A stretch of 64,000 nt of DNA from Photobacterium piscicola (GCF_900166965.1 NZ_FUZI01000002.1:248001-312000), one strand, 5' to 3'. Numbered from the stretch's first letter, positions 8,365 through 18,172 are shown. Made by a program: numbers and translations. The notes: generated by a model not told the origin, from the letters alone.

Positions 8365-8721
8365 TTATATACGTAAACGGCAGATTGTTACGATGGCAGA
8401 ATCAGAAAGAATACGTTTTAATTTGTCACGATCATTATCACAAATTGTAGTGACAGAACCCGTTTGAGCTGTCCATCCTTTTGCAAACCATTCTTGGATT
8501 TGCGCGATAATTTCTGGATCTGTTTTTTTATCTTGTAATGATTGGGAAACAATATTGTAAGCATTCTCGGTGATCTTATCGTTAATGAAACTACGATCAT
8601 TATTTAGATGTGTAAACATTAAATAAGCAGCAAACAGCCAGCCAGAAATAGAGATCAATGAGTAACATAATATTTTTTTTTGACTTAACAAAATAACTCC
8701 AACTATCCATAGTAATAACAT
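8365..8721 (-). CDS. small membrane protein, tandem paralogue 2
   Basis: About 118 residues from the ATG at 8721, unrecognised. Two N-terminal hydrophobic segments (about 1-14 and 19-37) come before a soluble domain sharing GWTAQTGS, TT-x-C-x-ND and the Cys pair 20 residues apart with its downstream paralogue. An in-frame TTG at 8736 would add five residues; neither start has a good ribosome site. The ATG overlaps the stop of an 8-codon frame (TAATG), so translation may be coupled. It is first of the three-gene operon. Confidence 0.68.
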   Translation of the reverse strand: MLLLWIVGVILLSQKKILCYSLISISGWLFAAYLMFTHLNNDRSFINDKITENAYNIVSQSLQDKKTDPEIIAQIQEWFAKGWTAQTGSVTTICDNDRDKLKRILSDSAIVTICRLRI

Positions 8722-8747
8722 TACATAGAGCAGCAACAGCTACTCAT
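8721..8747 (-). CDS. possible Cys-rich leader peptide MSSCCCSM
   Basis: An ATG at 8747 opens an 8-codon frame with three consecutive Cys codons. Its TAA overlaps the ATG of the next gene by one base (TAATG), the layout of translational coupling. There is no clear ribosome site before it. It could be chance; the overlap and the Cys-containing proteins downstream are the reasons to record it. Confidence 0.3.
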   Translation of the reverse strand: MSSCCCSM

Positions 8748-8883
8748 TTCATAGATGCGCATAATACCAAAAAAAACAGTAAATTCCATGATAGTTTTCA
8801 TTATTACAAGGGCATTTTTGAGCCTTCTATTATTCATCAAATAAAAGCCGATAAGCTCTTATTAACAACCAATAAAAGATAAA

Positions 8884-8915
8884 AAAAAACCCACAAAAAA
8901 TGCAGGTTTTTAAAA
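8884..8915 (-). terminator. terminator of the tol-pal operon
   Basis: On the minus strand AAAAACC pairs with GGTTTTT, extended by wobble pairs, followed by a long T run. It lies 17 bases past the cpoB stop. Confidence 0.7.
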
Positions 8916-8931
8916 TATTAAAACAACAATT

Positions 8932-9660
8932 TTAGTGCTTTGATAAATTTGTTAACGCAGACTGTGCTTGCTTCGCGCTAGTTGAGTTGGGGTACTCTTT
9001 CTCAACTTCCGTATAGTAAGACATCGCTTTAACAGTATCATTGTTACGCTCAGCAATAACACCAAGCTTTAGCAATGCATCAGCCCGTTTACTTGAATCT
9101 TTAATACTAGCAACAACTGTAAAATTCTTTGCCGCTTGAGCTAAATCATTTTGAGAAAAATGCAACTGACCTAACCAATAGCTCGCATTCGGCTTATACA
9201 CAGAATCAGGGTAAGTAGTTAAAAAAGACTCAAATGCTTGGGTTGCACCTTGATAATCTTTCTTTTTCAAAATCAAATTCACAGCATTTTGATAAGCATC
9301 ATTCTCACTCATATTTTTAGAGTAGGCTTCTGTCGGTGCTTTGGCTGTCTCTTTCGCTGCTGGTGCTGTTTTTGCAGGCTGACGACTTAACTGATCAACG
9401 TCCTTATATAACTGTCGTTGACGTTCTTTCATCTGCTTAATATCGTAGCTATTACGTTCAACTTTGCCACGAATATCATCAATATCAACTGACATTTGAT
9501 CTAGCTGACGTTGAACCTGCAATTGTGATTGCCCTTGTGCTTCCAACATACGCTCTAATGTTTGTAAATTAGCCGCTGAAGCAGGCGCGGCGACCACTTG
9601 GGTCGCCGCACCAACCAGCAACACTAATGCAAACTGACGCATTATTTTGTTACTGTTCAT
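8932..9660 (-). CDS. cpoB: cell division coordinator CpoB (YbgF)
   Basis: 242 residues, periplasmic. A signal peptide (MNSNKIMRQFALVLLVG..., cleaved near APASA) leads into a coiled coil at about 30-90 that trimerises the protein. A Lys/Pro/Ala linker and three TPR-like repeats (120-240) follow. In E. coli CpoB links PBP1B-driven septal peptidoglycan synthesis to Tol-mediated outer membrane constriction. The ATG at 9660 with AGG upstream fits better than the TTG three codons earlier. It is last in the tol operon, 21 bases behind pal. Confidence 0.92.
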   Translation of the reverse strand: MNSNKIMRQFALVLLVGAATQVVAAPASAANLQTLERMLEAQGQSQLQVQRQLDQMSVDIDDIRGKVERNSYDIKQMKERQRQLYKDVDQLSRQPAKTAPAAKETAKAPTEAYSKNMSENDAYQNAVNLILKKKDYQGATQAFESFLTTYPDSVYKPNASYWLGQLHFSQNDLAQAAKNFTVVASIKDSSKRADALLKLGVIAERNNDTVKAMSYYTEVEKEYPNSTSAKQAQSALTNLSKH

Positions 9661-9681
9661 AATTATCAACCTAAATCTTAA

Positions 9682-10251
9682 TTAGTATACGATCACTGCA
9701 CGGCGGTTTTTCGCATAATCCGCATCAGTATGTCCAAACAATAGTGGTTTTTCTTCACCATAACTAACGATAGACATTTGATTTGCTGATACACCTAGCG
9801 CTTGCAGGTATTGAGCAACAGCGGTGGCACGACGTTCACCCAATGCAATATTGTATTCAGGTGTACCACGTTCATCAGCATGGCCTTGAACAACCACTTT
9901 TGTATTTGGATGGTTACGTAAGTATTCAGCATGAGCTTCTAGCATGTTTTGATATGCTGGTTGAATTTCAGCGTTATCAAATTTGAAGAATACTGTTTGC
10001 TCTTCTTGACGCAACTTTTGCATTTGTTGTTCATGCAATTGCTGTTCAGTCATCGCACCACTTTGAGAAAGCGATGTAGAAATAGAGGTTTGACCTGCGC
10101 CATTAAGACCACCGACACCACCCATTTCAACACTGCCAGTTTGGTTTTGAGATCCAGCAGAAGTACCAGCACTGTCTGTTGAACTACATGCTGCCAATGT
10201 CATCATTGGTAACGCAATGGCTAAGCCTTTTAAAATTCGGTTAAGTTGCAT
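9682..10251 (-). CDS. pal: peptidoglycan-associated lipoprotein Pal
   Basis: 189 residues. The lipoprotein signal ends in LAAC with lipidated Cys22. A Ser/Gly-rich linker then leads to an OmpA-type peptidoglycan-binding domain (about 80-189) with VVQGHADERGTPEYN and LGERRA, which hold the diaminopimelate-binding residues. It anchors the outer membrane to the wall and is handed between TolB and peptidoglycan at the division site. It lies 65 bases behind tolB in the operon. Confidence 0.96.
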   Translation of the reverse strand: MQLNRILKGLAIALPMMTLAACSSTDSAGTSAGSQNQTGSVEMGGVGGLNGAGQTSISTSLSQSGAMTEQQLHEQQMQKLRQEEQTVFFKFDNAEIQPAYQNMLEAHAEYLRNHPNTKVVVQGHADERGTPEYNIALGERRATAVAQYLQALGVSANQMSIVSYGEEKPLLFGHTDADYAKNRRAVIVY

Positions 10252-10316
10252 CTATTTTCATCCTTCATCATTCAGTAATACCCATTAATTGGATATATTA
10301 TTGTTCTATAATCCTA

Positions 10317-11639
10317 TTATAGGAATGGACCCCAAGCTGGTGCACGTACTCGTTTACTTGTTGAAGGCAAACGCGCTTGGAATCGACCGTCAATAGACAC
10401 TAGAGACAATTCATAACTATTATTTTGTGCTGAGCTATAAATAATCATACTGCCGTTAGGTGCAATACTTGGTGATTCTGCTAATTTTGCTTTCGTTAAA
10501 ATCTGAACGGCGCCAGTTTTTAAGTCTTGCTTAGCAATGTTATAGCCACTATCAGAACGGTTAACCATCACTAAAAAACGACCATCAGGGGTAATTTGCG
10601 CCCCCATATTTTGGCTACCTTGCCATGTTACACGTTGTGTCTCGCCTGTGGCTAAATCAAGATGATAAATTTGTGGGCGTCCACCACGATCTGACGTGAA
10701 ATACATTGATTTACCATCAGGCGTCCAAATTTCTTCAGTATTATTAGCACGTCCATGGGTTATTTGACGTAATTGCTTTGTTTTAAGATCTTTAATATAA
10801 ATCTGTAAACTGCCTGTCTTTGATAACACCATCGCTAGCTTAGTGCCGTCTGGTGAGAATTGTGGTGAGCCATTATGACGAGGGTAGTTAGCAATAAGCT
10901 CACGCGTGCCTTTATAAATATTCAGCACGAAAATTTCAGCTTTACCATTTTCAAAGCTTACATAAGCTAACTTACTGCCATCAGGAGACCATGCTGGTGA
11001 CATCAATGGTTGCTTTGATTTTAAAACGACACGCTCGTTATAACCGTCATAATCGGCAACACGTAATTGATACGGAAATTGCGCGCCTTGATTATCATCA
11101 ACATAAGCAATACGTGTTAAAAATGCACCACGCTCACCAGTCAGCTTTTGATAAACCATATCAGAGATACGATGTGCATATTGACGCATACGATTTGGTT
11201 TTACGACAGCACGGTTATTTAACAGTAAGTAATCACTCGCGGTACCTTGAGCATCACTATTCAACTTACCTTTAACAATATCAACCAATTGGTAGCTAAT
11301 GACATAATTACCTTCGGCATTTTGAGTAATACTCCCCGTCACGACAGCATCAACACCTAATTTAGTCCAAGCACTATAATTAATTTGGCTTTCATTATAA
11401 GGACGTTGAGGTAATTTACTATTTGCTATTGGACTAAATTTACCACTACGTTGTAGATCAGAAGCTATAACAGCTGAGATATCAGTCGGTAATTTATTTG
11501 TGCCTTGCCATTCAAAAGGCACAATACCAATTGGGCGAGCGGAATCAACACCATCAGTGATGACTAAATCTAGTGCTGCATGTGCAAATTGGCTAACGCT
11601 TAATAAGGCAAAAAACATACCTATCATCCAACGTTTCAT
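10317..11639 (-). CDS. tolB: Tol-Pal translocation protein TolB
   Basis: 440 residues. A Sec signal peptide ([13 protein letters not shown]..., cleaved after AHA) precedes the N-terminal TolB domain that binds TolA. A C-terminal beta-propeller (about 175-440) has repeats such as [14 protein letters not shown] and [13 protein letters not shown] and binds Pal. Periplasmic. The ATG at 11639 follows AGGAG at 7 bases; the TTG one codon earlier is an unlikely start. Full length for the family (about 430). Confidence 0.96.
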   Translation of the reverse strand: MKRWMIGMFFALLSVSQFAHAALDLVITDGVDSARPIGIVPFEWQGTNKLPTDISAVIASDLQRSGKFSPIANSKLPQRPYNESQINYSAWTKLGVDAVVTGSITQNAEGNYVISYQLVDIVKGKLNSDAQGTASDYLLLNNRAVVKPNRMRQYAHRISDMVYQKLTGERGAFLTRIAYVDDNQGAQFPYQLRVADYDGYNERVVLKSKQPLMSPAWSPDGSKLAYVSFENGKAEIFVLNIYKGTRELIANYPRHNGSPQFSPDGTKLAMVLSKTGSLQIYIKDLKTKQLRQITHGRANNTEEIWTPDGKSMYFTSDRGGRPQIYHLDLATGETQRVTWQGSQNMGAQITPDGRFLVMVNRSDSGYNIAKQDLKTGAVQILTKAKLAESPSIAPNGSMIIYSSAQNNSYELSLVSIDGRFQARLPSTSKRVRAPAWGPFL

Positions 11640-11710
11640 CAATCGCTCCTTATAGTTACGAAAGCCGCAACTATTGTTGCGGCAAAAATAAAGTCTGTAT
11701 TTAACAATGA

Positions 11711-12874
11711 CTATGGACTAACCGTTAAGTTAATAACCCGTAATTGTTTAACCACATCAGGGTTATCTGGCATCGGAAATTCACTTACTTGTAATACTGC
11801 AGATTTAGCAGCACGGCAAAGTGTATTATTTCCCGCTAACTGTGAAACATCTAACACTAAACCATTCGCTGACAAACGTAAGGTTAACTTACATTCTTGA
11901 CCTTTAAAGCTTTGATCAACCAATAGATTTTGTTGAATCATTTGCTTATAAATAGTGCCATAACGTGCCACTTCATCAGCAATATGCTTACCTCGCGCAC
12001 CACCTCGTTGTTCATTTTCAGCTTCTAGTCCTGAAAACATATCATTGAGTGCTGCGTCTTGTTTAGCTTGTGCTTTGGCTTTAGCGTCTGCTTTGGCTTT
12101 TGCATCTGCCTTCACTTTAGCGTCTGCCTTCGCTTTAGCGTCTGCCTTCACTTTAGCATCTGCCTTCGCTTTAGCGTCTGCCTTCGCTTTAGCGTCTGCC
12201 TTCACTTTAGCGTCTGCCTTCGCTTTAGCGTCTGCCTTCGCTTTAGCGTCTGCCTTCGCTTTAGCATCTGCCTTCGCTTTAGCGTCTGCCTTAGCTTTAG
12301 CATCTGCTTTCGCTTTAGCGTCTGCCTTCGCTTTAGCGTCTGCCTTCGCTTTAGCGTCTGCCTTCGCTTTAGCGTCTGCCTTCGCTTTAGCGTCTGCTTT
12401 CGCTTTAGCGTCTGCTTTCGCTTTAGCGTCTGCCTTCGCTTTAACTTCTGCTTTCGCTTTAGCGTCTGCCTTCGCTTTAACTTCTGCTTTCGCCTTAGCT
12501 TCTTCAGCTTGTTGCTGCTGCAATTGACGTTGTTTTTCAGCTTCACGGGTTGCCTTTTCAGCCGTTAACTTATCCTCTTTTAATTGACGGATACGTTCGG
12601 CATCGGCTTTACGTTGTGCTTCAAGTGCTTCAGTTTGTTGCTTTAAACGGGCTTGACGAGCTTGTTCTGCATCTTTTGCTGCTTGGCGCTGTTGACGAAT
12701 TTGCTGAGCTTGTTGATTCAAGATAGCAGGATCAATCATCGTCGCTTGAATAGTATTACCGACCGATGGTTTTTTATCGAAGGTAAAATCAGCACCCCAT
12801 AATAACAGCACAATAAACAGTGCATGTACGAAGACAGATATAATGACTGATGTCGAATAATTACTCTTTTTCAT
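11711..12874 (-). CDS. tolA: Tol-Pal energy-transducing protein TolA
   Basis: 387 residues. Residues 10-30 form the membrane anchor that meets TolQR. A long helical domain spans the periplasm, and a C-terminal domain (about 300-387) contacts TolB and Pal and contains Cys residues in GQECKLTL and NTLCRAA. The middle is dominated by about 24 copies of a six-residue repeat ADAKAK encoded by 18-bp units (12070-12500). Alanine/lysine-rich helices are normal for TolA, but this DNA uniformity is not. ATG at 12874, 3 bases behind tolR. The tract can be expected to change length by slippage in steps of six residues without frameshift. Confidence 0.95.
   Translation of the reverse strand: MKKSNYSTSVIISVFVHALFIVLLLWGADFTFDKKPSVGNTIQATMIDPAILNQQAQQIRQQRQAAKDAEQARQARLKQQTEALEAQRKADAERIRQLKEDKLTAEKATREAEKQRQLQQQQAEEAKAKAEVKAKADAKAKAEVKAKADAKAKADAKAKADAKAKADAKAKADAKAKADAKAKADAKAKADAKAKADAKAKADAKAKADAKAKADAKAKADAKVKADAKAKADAKAKADAKVKADAKAKADAKVKADAKAKADAKAKAQAKQDAALNDMFSGLEAENEQRGGARGKHIADEVARYGTIYKQMIQQNLLVDQSFKGQECKLTLRLSANGLVLDVSQLAGNNTLCRAAKSAVLQVSEFPMPDNPDVVKQLRVINLTVSP
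12070..12500. repeat. 18-bp tandem repeat inside tolA
   Basis: About 24 head-to-tail copies of the plus-strand unit GCTTTAGCGTCTGCCTTC with few substitutions (TCTGCT, GCATCT, ACTTTA variants). It encodes the six-residue repeat of the TolA helical domain on the minus strand and creates long open but meaningless frames on both strands. Confidence 0.95.
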
Positions 12875-12877
12875 GCC

Positions 12878-13330
12878 TTAATTTCCAGGCTTATCTAATG
12901 GATCAGTCATTAAACCTACCGATCCAACTCCAGCATGGCTTAGCGCATCCAAGGTTTCGACTATATTTGAATAAGGTGTGCGTCCATCACCCCCAACCAT
13001 TACTAACGTTTTAGGATTGCTAGCAAGCTCTGCTTTTACTCGAGCAATTAATTCATCGAGGCTCAAGCCATGCGCCATATCATCATTATTGATGCTCACC
13101 CCTAAATTGCCATCTTTATCAACTTCAACAATGATAGGAGGTGTATCGTTATCTTGGTTTAACTGTGCGATTGTTTCAGAAGTCTGTGTTTTAGGTAAAT
13201 CAACATCAACTCCTTGGCTTACAAACGGTGCTGTAACCATGAAGATAATTAATAAAACCAACATAACGTCAATATAAGGGACGACATTGATTTCTGCCGT
13301 CATTTTGCGTTTCTTCGGTTGATAAGCCAT
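12878..13330 (-). CDS. tolR: Tol-Pal proton-channel subunit TolR
   Basis: 150 residues. A short cytoplasmic N-terminus, one membrane helix (about 18-37) with Asp21, the equivalent of the proton-path Asp23 of E. coli TolR, and a periplasmic ExbD/TolR domain. With TolQ it forms the channel whose proton flow drives TolA. The ATG at 13330 lies 6 bases behind the tolQ stop. Confidence 0.95.
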   Translation of the reverse strand: MAYQPKKRKMTAEINVVPYIDVMLVLLIIFMVTAPFVSQGVDVDLPKTQTSETIAQLNQDNDTPPIIVEVDKDGNLGVSINNDDMAHGLSLDELIARVKAELASNPKTLVMVGGDGRTPYSNIVETLDALSHAGVGSVGLMTDPLDKPGN

Positions 13331-13336
13331 TGCTTA

Positions 13337-14023
13337 TTACTCCTGATTCGCTGCAAATGCCTGACGGTGTAAAATACTTGAAAACTCTTCCATAAAAGTG
13401 GCATAAGTATGTTCAAGTTTAGTCACTTTGTTAGTAAGGCGGTTATAAAACATAACTGCTGGAATTGCAGCAAATAGACCCATCGCTGTCGCAACCAAAG
13501 CTTCAGCAATACCTGGAGCTACCATAGCTAATGTTGCTTGCTTTACGGCACCCAGAGCAATAAATGCCGTCATAATGCCCCATACGGTACCAAAAAGACC
13601 AATATAAGGACTGATTGAACCAACAGTAGCAAGGAATGGTAAATTGGTTTCTAACTCATCAACTTCTTTTGATAGTGAAACACGCATAGCACGTCCAGTA
13701 CCTTCCATTACCGCTTCAGGCACACGGCCATTACTGCGATGTAAGCGCGCAAATTCTTTAAAACCTGAATAGAAAATTCGCTCAGATCCAGAAAGATCAT
13801 CTTTACGTTGTTGTACTTCTTGATAAAGCTGCGAAAGATCGATACCAGACCAAAATCGGTCTTCAAATTGAGTTGCATTACGTTCAGCACTTTTTAAAAC
13901 TTGTGAACGCTTAATGATCATTGCCCAAGAAGCAATCGACATTCCAAGTAAAATAAGCATAACCAGTTTTACCAACAAACTTGCTTGTAAAAAAAGGTCT
14001 AAAATGGTTAGTTCTGAGTTCAC
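13337..14023 (-). CDS. tolQ: Tol-Pal proton-channel subunit TolQ
   Basis: 228 residues, MotA/TolQ/ExbB family, with three membrane helices (near 17-37, 130-155 and 170-195) and the conserved [10 protein letters not shown] and AIPAVMFYN stretches. Pentameric partner of TolR in the inner membrane. The start is GTG at 14023, immediately after the ybgC stop codon, so translation is probably coupled. Length equals that of E. coli TolQ (230) within two residues. Confidence 0.96.
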   Translation of the reverse strand: MNSELTILDLFLQASLLVKLVMLILLGMSIASWAMIIKRSQVLKSAERNATQFEDRFWSGIDLSQLYQEVQQRKDDLSGSERIFYSGFKEFARLHRSNGRVPEAVMEGTGRAMRVSLSKEVDELETNLPFLATVGSISPYIGLFGTVWGIMTAFIALGAVKQATLAMVAPGIAEALVATAMGLFAAIPAVMFYNRLTNKVTKLEHTYATFMEEFSSILHRQAFAANQE

Positions 14024-14428
14024 TTAATTGTTCTCCAGCTTTAATTGTGCAGGTAACGCTATTGGTTTCATGATGGTTGGATCAATACAAGCAATTTTTA
14101 CAACGGCACGGCAAAATACTACATTATTATCATTAACCAGCTCTTGATTAAACGTTATTGATGCACGACGTGCGTTTTCAATCGTGGTATTAACAACCAG
14201 TTGATCATCTAATTTAGCACCACGAATAAAATCGATATTCATGCTACGTACAACAAAACTCATTTTATCTGCAAATAATTGCTGCTGATTTAAGCCTATG
14301 TAACGTAATAACTCAGTTCGAGCTCGTTCAAAAAATTTCAAGTAATTAGCGTGATAGACCACCCCGCCAACATCTGTATCTTCATAATAAATGGTAATCG
14401 GCCATTTAAAAATATCTTGTTCTTTCAT
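14024..14428 (-). CDS. ybgC: acyl-CoA thioesterase YbgC
   Basis: 134 residues, single hot-dog fold of the 4-hydroxybenzoyl-CoA thioesterase type. The YEDTDVGGVVYHANYL motif holds catalytic Asp18. Cytoplasmic; E. coli YbgC hydrolyses acyl-CoA and associates with the phospholipid synthesis machinery. It heads the tol operon, abutting tolQ, as in most gammaproteobacteria. The ATG at 14428 is the only reasonable start. Confidence 0.93.
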   Translation of the reverse strand: MKEQDIFKWPITIYYEDTDVGGVVYHANYLKFFERARTELLRYIGLNQQQLFADKMSFVVRSMNIDFIRGAKLDDQLVVNTTIENARRASITFNQELVNDNNVVFCRAVVKIACIDPTIMKPIALPAQLKLENN

Positions 14429-14648
14429 TTAGTATCCATAACCGTCATGCCTACACAGTACTAACAATCGCGCTTGACACTACTATACCCTAAGTCATCC
14501 GTTGATAGTTATCATGGAGCGAATAGATAACCGCATTTAACTGAAAAATGAAATTTGTCAGTAGGTTCTGACAATCAAATCACAATTCTGTTCAGTTATC
14601 ATGCATTAAAACCGAATTGTTAAAAATGGTTACAATTTACTCCTATAA

Positions 14649-14682
14649 AAAAAGCCTGTTCCATTACGGTAACAGGCTTTTT
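14649..14682 (-). terminator. terminator of the cyd operon
   Basis: AAGCCTGTT and AACAGGCTT form a 9-bp stem with a 10-base loop and flanking A/T runs. It ends 19 bases from the ybgE stop. Confidence 0.8.
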
Positions 14683-14700
14683 AGCTCTACAGATTAAGTG

Positions 14701-15003
14701 TTATAAAAAACGTAATCCGAGAATATAAAGCAATATAGGCAGTGCGATATACGGTGTAAAGAACACCTGGAAATACCATCGATGAGGAACAAAACCCATG
14801 CCAAATACCATTGCGCTACAGGTTGCCCAAATCATCAACGGTGCTAAACCTGCACTAAATCCACCAATATCTTTGGCAAATTGATGCGGTTCCCACATTA
14901 ATAGCCCAGTAATAGTCAACGCCATTACTACTGCTAATAATTTAAGAGGTAACACGCTCAAAGGTGCATGAATTAGCTTAACCGCACGATCTATCTTACT
15001 CAC
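14701..15003 (-). CDS. ybgE: cyd operon protein YbgE
   Basis: 100 residues, three membrane helices (about 19-37, 50-70 and 80-98), matching E. coli YbgE (97), a small protein of unknown role encoded with cytochrome bd. The GTG at 15003 (GTGAGTAAG, giving MSKI as in E. coli) overlaps the end of cydX by 8 bases. A TTG at 15051 would add 16 residues and overlap more of cydX, so it was rejected. Confidence 0.85.
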   Translation of the reverse strand: MSKIDRAVKLIHAPLSVLPLKLLAVVMALTITGLLMWEPHQFAKDIGGFSAGLAPLMIWATCSAMVFGMGFVPHRWYFQVFFTPYIALPILLYILGLRFL

Positions 15004-15103
15004 TGTCTTTATCCATATTTTCAGTCGTTTCAAGCCATAATGCGTTGACAATACCGAATGAACAAGCCAGTAAAATACCTAAAATCCAAGCAAAATACCA
15101 CAT
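14996..15103 (-). CDS. cydX: cytochrome bd accessory subunit CydX
   Basis: 35 residues beginning MWYFAWILGILLACSFG, the conserved signature of CydX (YbgT): a single membrane helix that binds CydA and stabilises the heme groups. The ATG at 15103 has AGGAG 11 bases upstream and sits 14 bases behind cydB. It is shorter than the usual annotation cut-off and easily missed. Confidence 0.95.
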   Translation of the reverse strand: MWYFAWILGILLACSFGIVNALWLETTENMDKDSE

Positions 15104-15117
15104 AGTTCGTCTACTCC

Positions 15118-16254
15118 TTAGTACAGTGAAGTCTTGTTGTCTTCGATATATTTAGTATCAAGACGACCAAACATTTTGTAGTAACACCATGAGGTGTAAG
15201 CCAAGATTACAGGTACCATAACAAATGCTACTACTGTCATAATCTGTAATGTGTATTCAGATGATGTTGCATCCCAAATAGTCAAACTTACATTTGGATT
15301 TAAGCTTGATGGCATAATGAATGGGAATGTTGCAAAACCAAACGTTAACACCACACCTAAAACCGTTAAGCTTGAGAACAAGAAAGCAAAGCCTGCACGT
15401 TCAGCGCGAGAACATAACGCTGTTAGTAAAGGCATAACGACAGCAATGATTGGAGCAATCCACAATACTGGGTAGTTATGGTAGTTAATGAATAACGCAC
15501 CCACTTGACGAACAACGTCTTTCGTTAATGGATCTGATGCTACATTTGGTAATACTTGAGATGTAATCACATAACCATTAATGCCTTGAGAGACAAAACC
15601 AGCAATGATAAACACAACAGCCATTAATATTGCAGAGATTGCTGCAACATTACGCGCACGCGCATGGATAGCATCCGTTGTTTTCATTTGTAGGAAAGTT
15701 GCACCTTGAGTAATAACCATCAATAGGCTAACAACACCACAAAGTAAGGCAAACGGATTCAATAAACCAAAGAATGACCCAGTATACGTCGTCATCATAA
15801 ATTCGTTTATTTCAAACGGTACACCTTGCATTAAGTTACCAAAAGCCACACCAAAAATAACTGGCGGTACAAAGCTACCAACAAAGATTGCTTTATCCCA
15901 TAAGCCACGCCATTTTGGATCAGTCAGCTTAGAACGGTAATCAAAACCTAACGGACGTAACCAAAGAGAGGCTAATGTTAAAATCATTGCAACGTAAAAA
16001 CCAGAGAATACCGTTGCGTAAACTAATGGCCATGCTGCAAATAACGCACCACCCGCGGTGATCAACCAAACTTGGTTACCATCCCAGTGCGGTGCAATTG
16101 AGTTAATCATTACACGACGTTCGTTATCTGTCTTACCAATAATTGGTGACAGCATACCGACGCCCATATCAAAACCATCTGTGATTGCAAAACCGATGCA
16201 CAATACACCAATTAGTACCCACCAAATGATTCGCAAGCTTTCATAATCAAACAT
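15118..16254 (-). CDS. cydB: cytochrome bd-I ubiquinol oxidase subunit II
   Basis: 378 residues, equal in length to E. coli CydB within one residue, with eight to nine membrane helices. Conserved stretches include ITDGFDMGVGML near the N-terminus and APHWDGNQVWLITAGGALFAAWP. It supports CydA in the quinol oxidase that reduces oxygen to water at low oxygen tension. ATG at 16254, 18 bases behind cydA. Confidence 0.96.
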   Translation of the reverse strand: MFDYESLRIIWWVLIGVLCIGFAITDGFDMGVGMLSPIIGKTDNERRVMINSIAPHWDGNQVWLITAGGALFAAWPLVYATVFSGFYVAMILTLASLWLRPLGFDYRSKLTDPKWRGLWDKAIFVGSFVPPVIFGVAFGNLMQGVPFEINEFMMTTYTGSFFGLLNPFALLCGVVSLLMVITQGATFLQMKTTDAIHARARNVAAISAILMAVVFIIAGFVSQGINGYVITSQVLPNVASDPLTKDVVRQVGALFINYHNYPVLWIAPIIAVVMPLLTALCSRAERAGFAFLFSSLTVLGVVLTFGFATFPFIMPSSLNPNVSLTIWDATSSEYTLQIMTVVAFVMVPVILAYTSWCYYKMFGRLDTKYIEDNKTSLY

Positions 16255-16272
16255 TATTCTGTTTCTCCCTGC

Positions 16273-17859
16273 TTACACTTCAACCTGACGTGAAACCACA
16301 TCTTGTGCTGTATCTTTTTGCTCAAAATGATAACGACCTGTTTTCAAGCTACTTGGACCTAAACGTGCAAACTTAAGCATCAAGTACACTTCAGCAATCA
16401 AGAACAGAGTATATAGTCCGAAAATTGCAGCTAGCGAGAACCATAATTGTGATGGTTCAAGATTTGATGCGGCCATATGTACTGGTAGAATTTCACCAAC
16501 AGCCCATGGTTGACGACCATACTCGGCAACAAACCAACCCGCTTCAATTGCAATCCAAGGTAATGGAATACCAAACAATGCAGCTTTAAGTACCCACTTG
16601 TTACCTGTGATTTTATGACGGCAAGACTGTACAAATGCAGCACCAATAATGGCAAACATTAGGAAGCCTGCACCCACCATGATACGGAAGCTAAAGAATA
16701 GCGGCCATACACGTGGAATTGAGTCATCAACAGCTTTTTGAATTTGCTCTGGTGTCGCATCAACAACTTTATCAGTGTACGGCTTCAATAATAAGCCATA
16801 ACCTAAGTCACCTTTTACTTCATTGAAAGCTGCAACATTTGCTGGTGTTCTTTCACCTGAACGTAATTTCTCAAGTAAACCATATGCCACCATACCGTTA
16901 CGAATACGTACCGCATGTTGCTTCTTAAGATCACGAATACCCATTACTTGAGTATCAAGTGAACGCGTTGCAATAATACCCATTAGATATGGAATCTTAA
17001 TTGCGTAATCTGTTTCCATTGTTTCTTGATTCGGGAAACCAAACGCGGTGAAGGCTGCCGGTGCGGGTTCAGTGTGCCATTCAGCTTCAATTGCTGCTAA
17101 TTTTGTTTTCTGAACATCACCTAGTTCATAACCTGATTCATCACCCAAAATCATTACTGAAACGATTGATGCAAGACCAAAAGCAGCAGCAATTGCAAAT
17201 GAACGACGAGCAAAGGCAATATCACGCCCTTTAAGCATGTAGTATGAACTTACGCCAAGAATAAACATCGCACCACAAACATAGCCAGAAGCTACGGTAT
17301 GAACGAATTTAACTTGAGCAACAGGGTTAAAGATAACTTCTGCAAAGCTCACCATTTCCATACGCATGGTTTCATAGTTGAAATCCGCGCCTACAGGGTT
17401 TTGCATCCAACCATTAGCGATTAGGATCCACAATGCAGAGAAGTTAGATGCTAATGCAACTAACCATGTCACTGTAAGGTGTTGACGTTTTGATAGACGA
17501 TCCCAGCCAAAAAAGAACATACCGACTAGAGTGGATTCAAGGAAAAACGCCATCAGGGCTTCGATAGCCAAAGGCGCACCGAAAATATCACCAACATAAT
17601 GAGAGTAATAAGCCCAGTTTGTACCAAACTGGAATTCCATGGATAGGCCTGTAGCCACACCCAATGCAAAGTTAATCGCGAAAAGCTTACCCCAGAACTT
17701 TGTCATGTCCTTATAGATTTGCTTGCCTGTCATAACATAAACTGACTCCATAATGGCAAGTAAAAAAGCCATACCTAGAGTCAGGGGAACGAACAAAAAG
17801 TGATACATCGCAGTAAATGCGAACTGTAACCGCGATAGTTCGACGACATCAGTGAACAT
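16273..17859 (-). CDS. cydA: cytochrome bd-I ubiquinol oxidase subunit I
   Basis: 528 residues, inner membrane, carries hemes b558, b595 and d. His20 in [15 protein letters not shown] corresponds to heme ligand His19 of E. coli. The long Q-loop and the GRQPW motif are present, so this is the long-Q-loop form. It heads cydA-cydB-cydX-ybgE. The ATG at 17859 has AGGAG-like spacing (AAAGGAGTTATC). Two FNR-like boxes lie 260-330 bases upstream and suggest oxygen-dependent control. Confidence 0.97.
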   Translation of the reverse strand: MFTDVVELSRLQFAFTAMYHFLFVPLTLGMAFLLAIMESVYVMTGKQIYKDMTKFWGKLFAINFALGVATGLSMEFQFGTNWAYYSHYVGDIFGAPLAIEALMAFFLESTLVGMFFFGWDRLSKRQHLTVTWLVALASNFSALWILIANGWMQNPVGADFNYETMRMEMVSFAEVIFNPVAQVKFVHTVASGYVCGAMFILGVSSYYMLKGRDIAFARRSFAIAAAFGLASIVSVMILGDESGYELGDVQKTKLAAIEAEWHTEPAPAAFTAFGFPNQETMETDYAIKIPYLMGIIATRSLDTQVMGIRDLKKQHAVRIRNGMVAYGLLEKLRSGERTPANVAAFNEVKGDLGYGLLLKPYTDKVVDATPEQIQKAVDDSIPRVWPLFFSFRIMVGAGFLMFAIIGAAFVQSCRHKITGNKWVLKAALFGIPLPWIAIEAGWFVAEYGRQPWAVGEILPVHMAASNLEPSQLWFSLAAIFGLYTLFLIAEVYLMLKFARLGPSSLKTGRYHFEQKDTAQDVVSRQVEV

Positions 17860-18122
17860 TGATAACTCCTTTTTTCACCAGCTGACTGGCGCAGTACTAC
17901 ACAGTGTACCGATTATTGGGCTTAGCCAATCGTAGATAACAAACCGCAATATTGGTGATATTTCTGATCGCATTTATCGTATTGATAATAACGGCCATCT
18001 TATTTGTTGCAGCTTTGTATCAAAAATATTGTTTTACTGTTATTATTCTACAGCTAATAAAGTCAAGGCTAATATTACAGATATCAGCAATAATCTTCAA
18101 AGTATTTATTAATAGTTTTGCT

Positions 18123-18136
18123 TTGATATTTATCAA
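18123..18136. promoter_or_regulatory. FNR-type box, perfect palindrome
   Basis: TTGAT-ATTT-ATCAA matches the FNR consensus TTGATnnnnATCAA at all ten positions. It is centred about 270 bases before the cydA start. In E. coli FNR and ArcA control cydAB. Confidence 0.7.
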
Positions 18137-18172
18137 ATAAAATATCACCGCAAGATATCGACAGCACCAAGT

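Noticed and set aside
12045-12568. Long open frames of 160, 169 and 114 codons antisense to or out of frame with tolA
   Set aside because: They are shadows of the 18-bp repeat; a repeat whose length is a multiple of three keeps several frames open. Their products are simple low-complexity strings.
17952-18140. 62-codon hydrophobic plus-strand frame upstream of cydA
   Set aside because: Composition matches random AT-rich sequence (Ile/Leu/Phe/Val), no ribosome site, and an FNR box sits at its 3' end.
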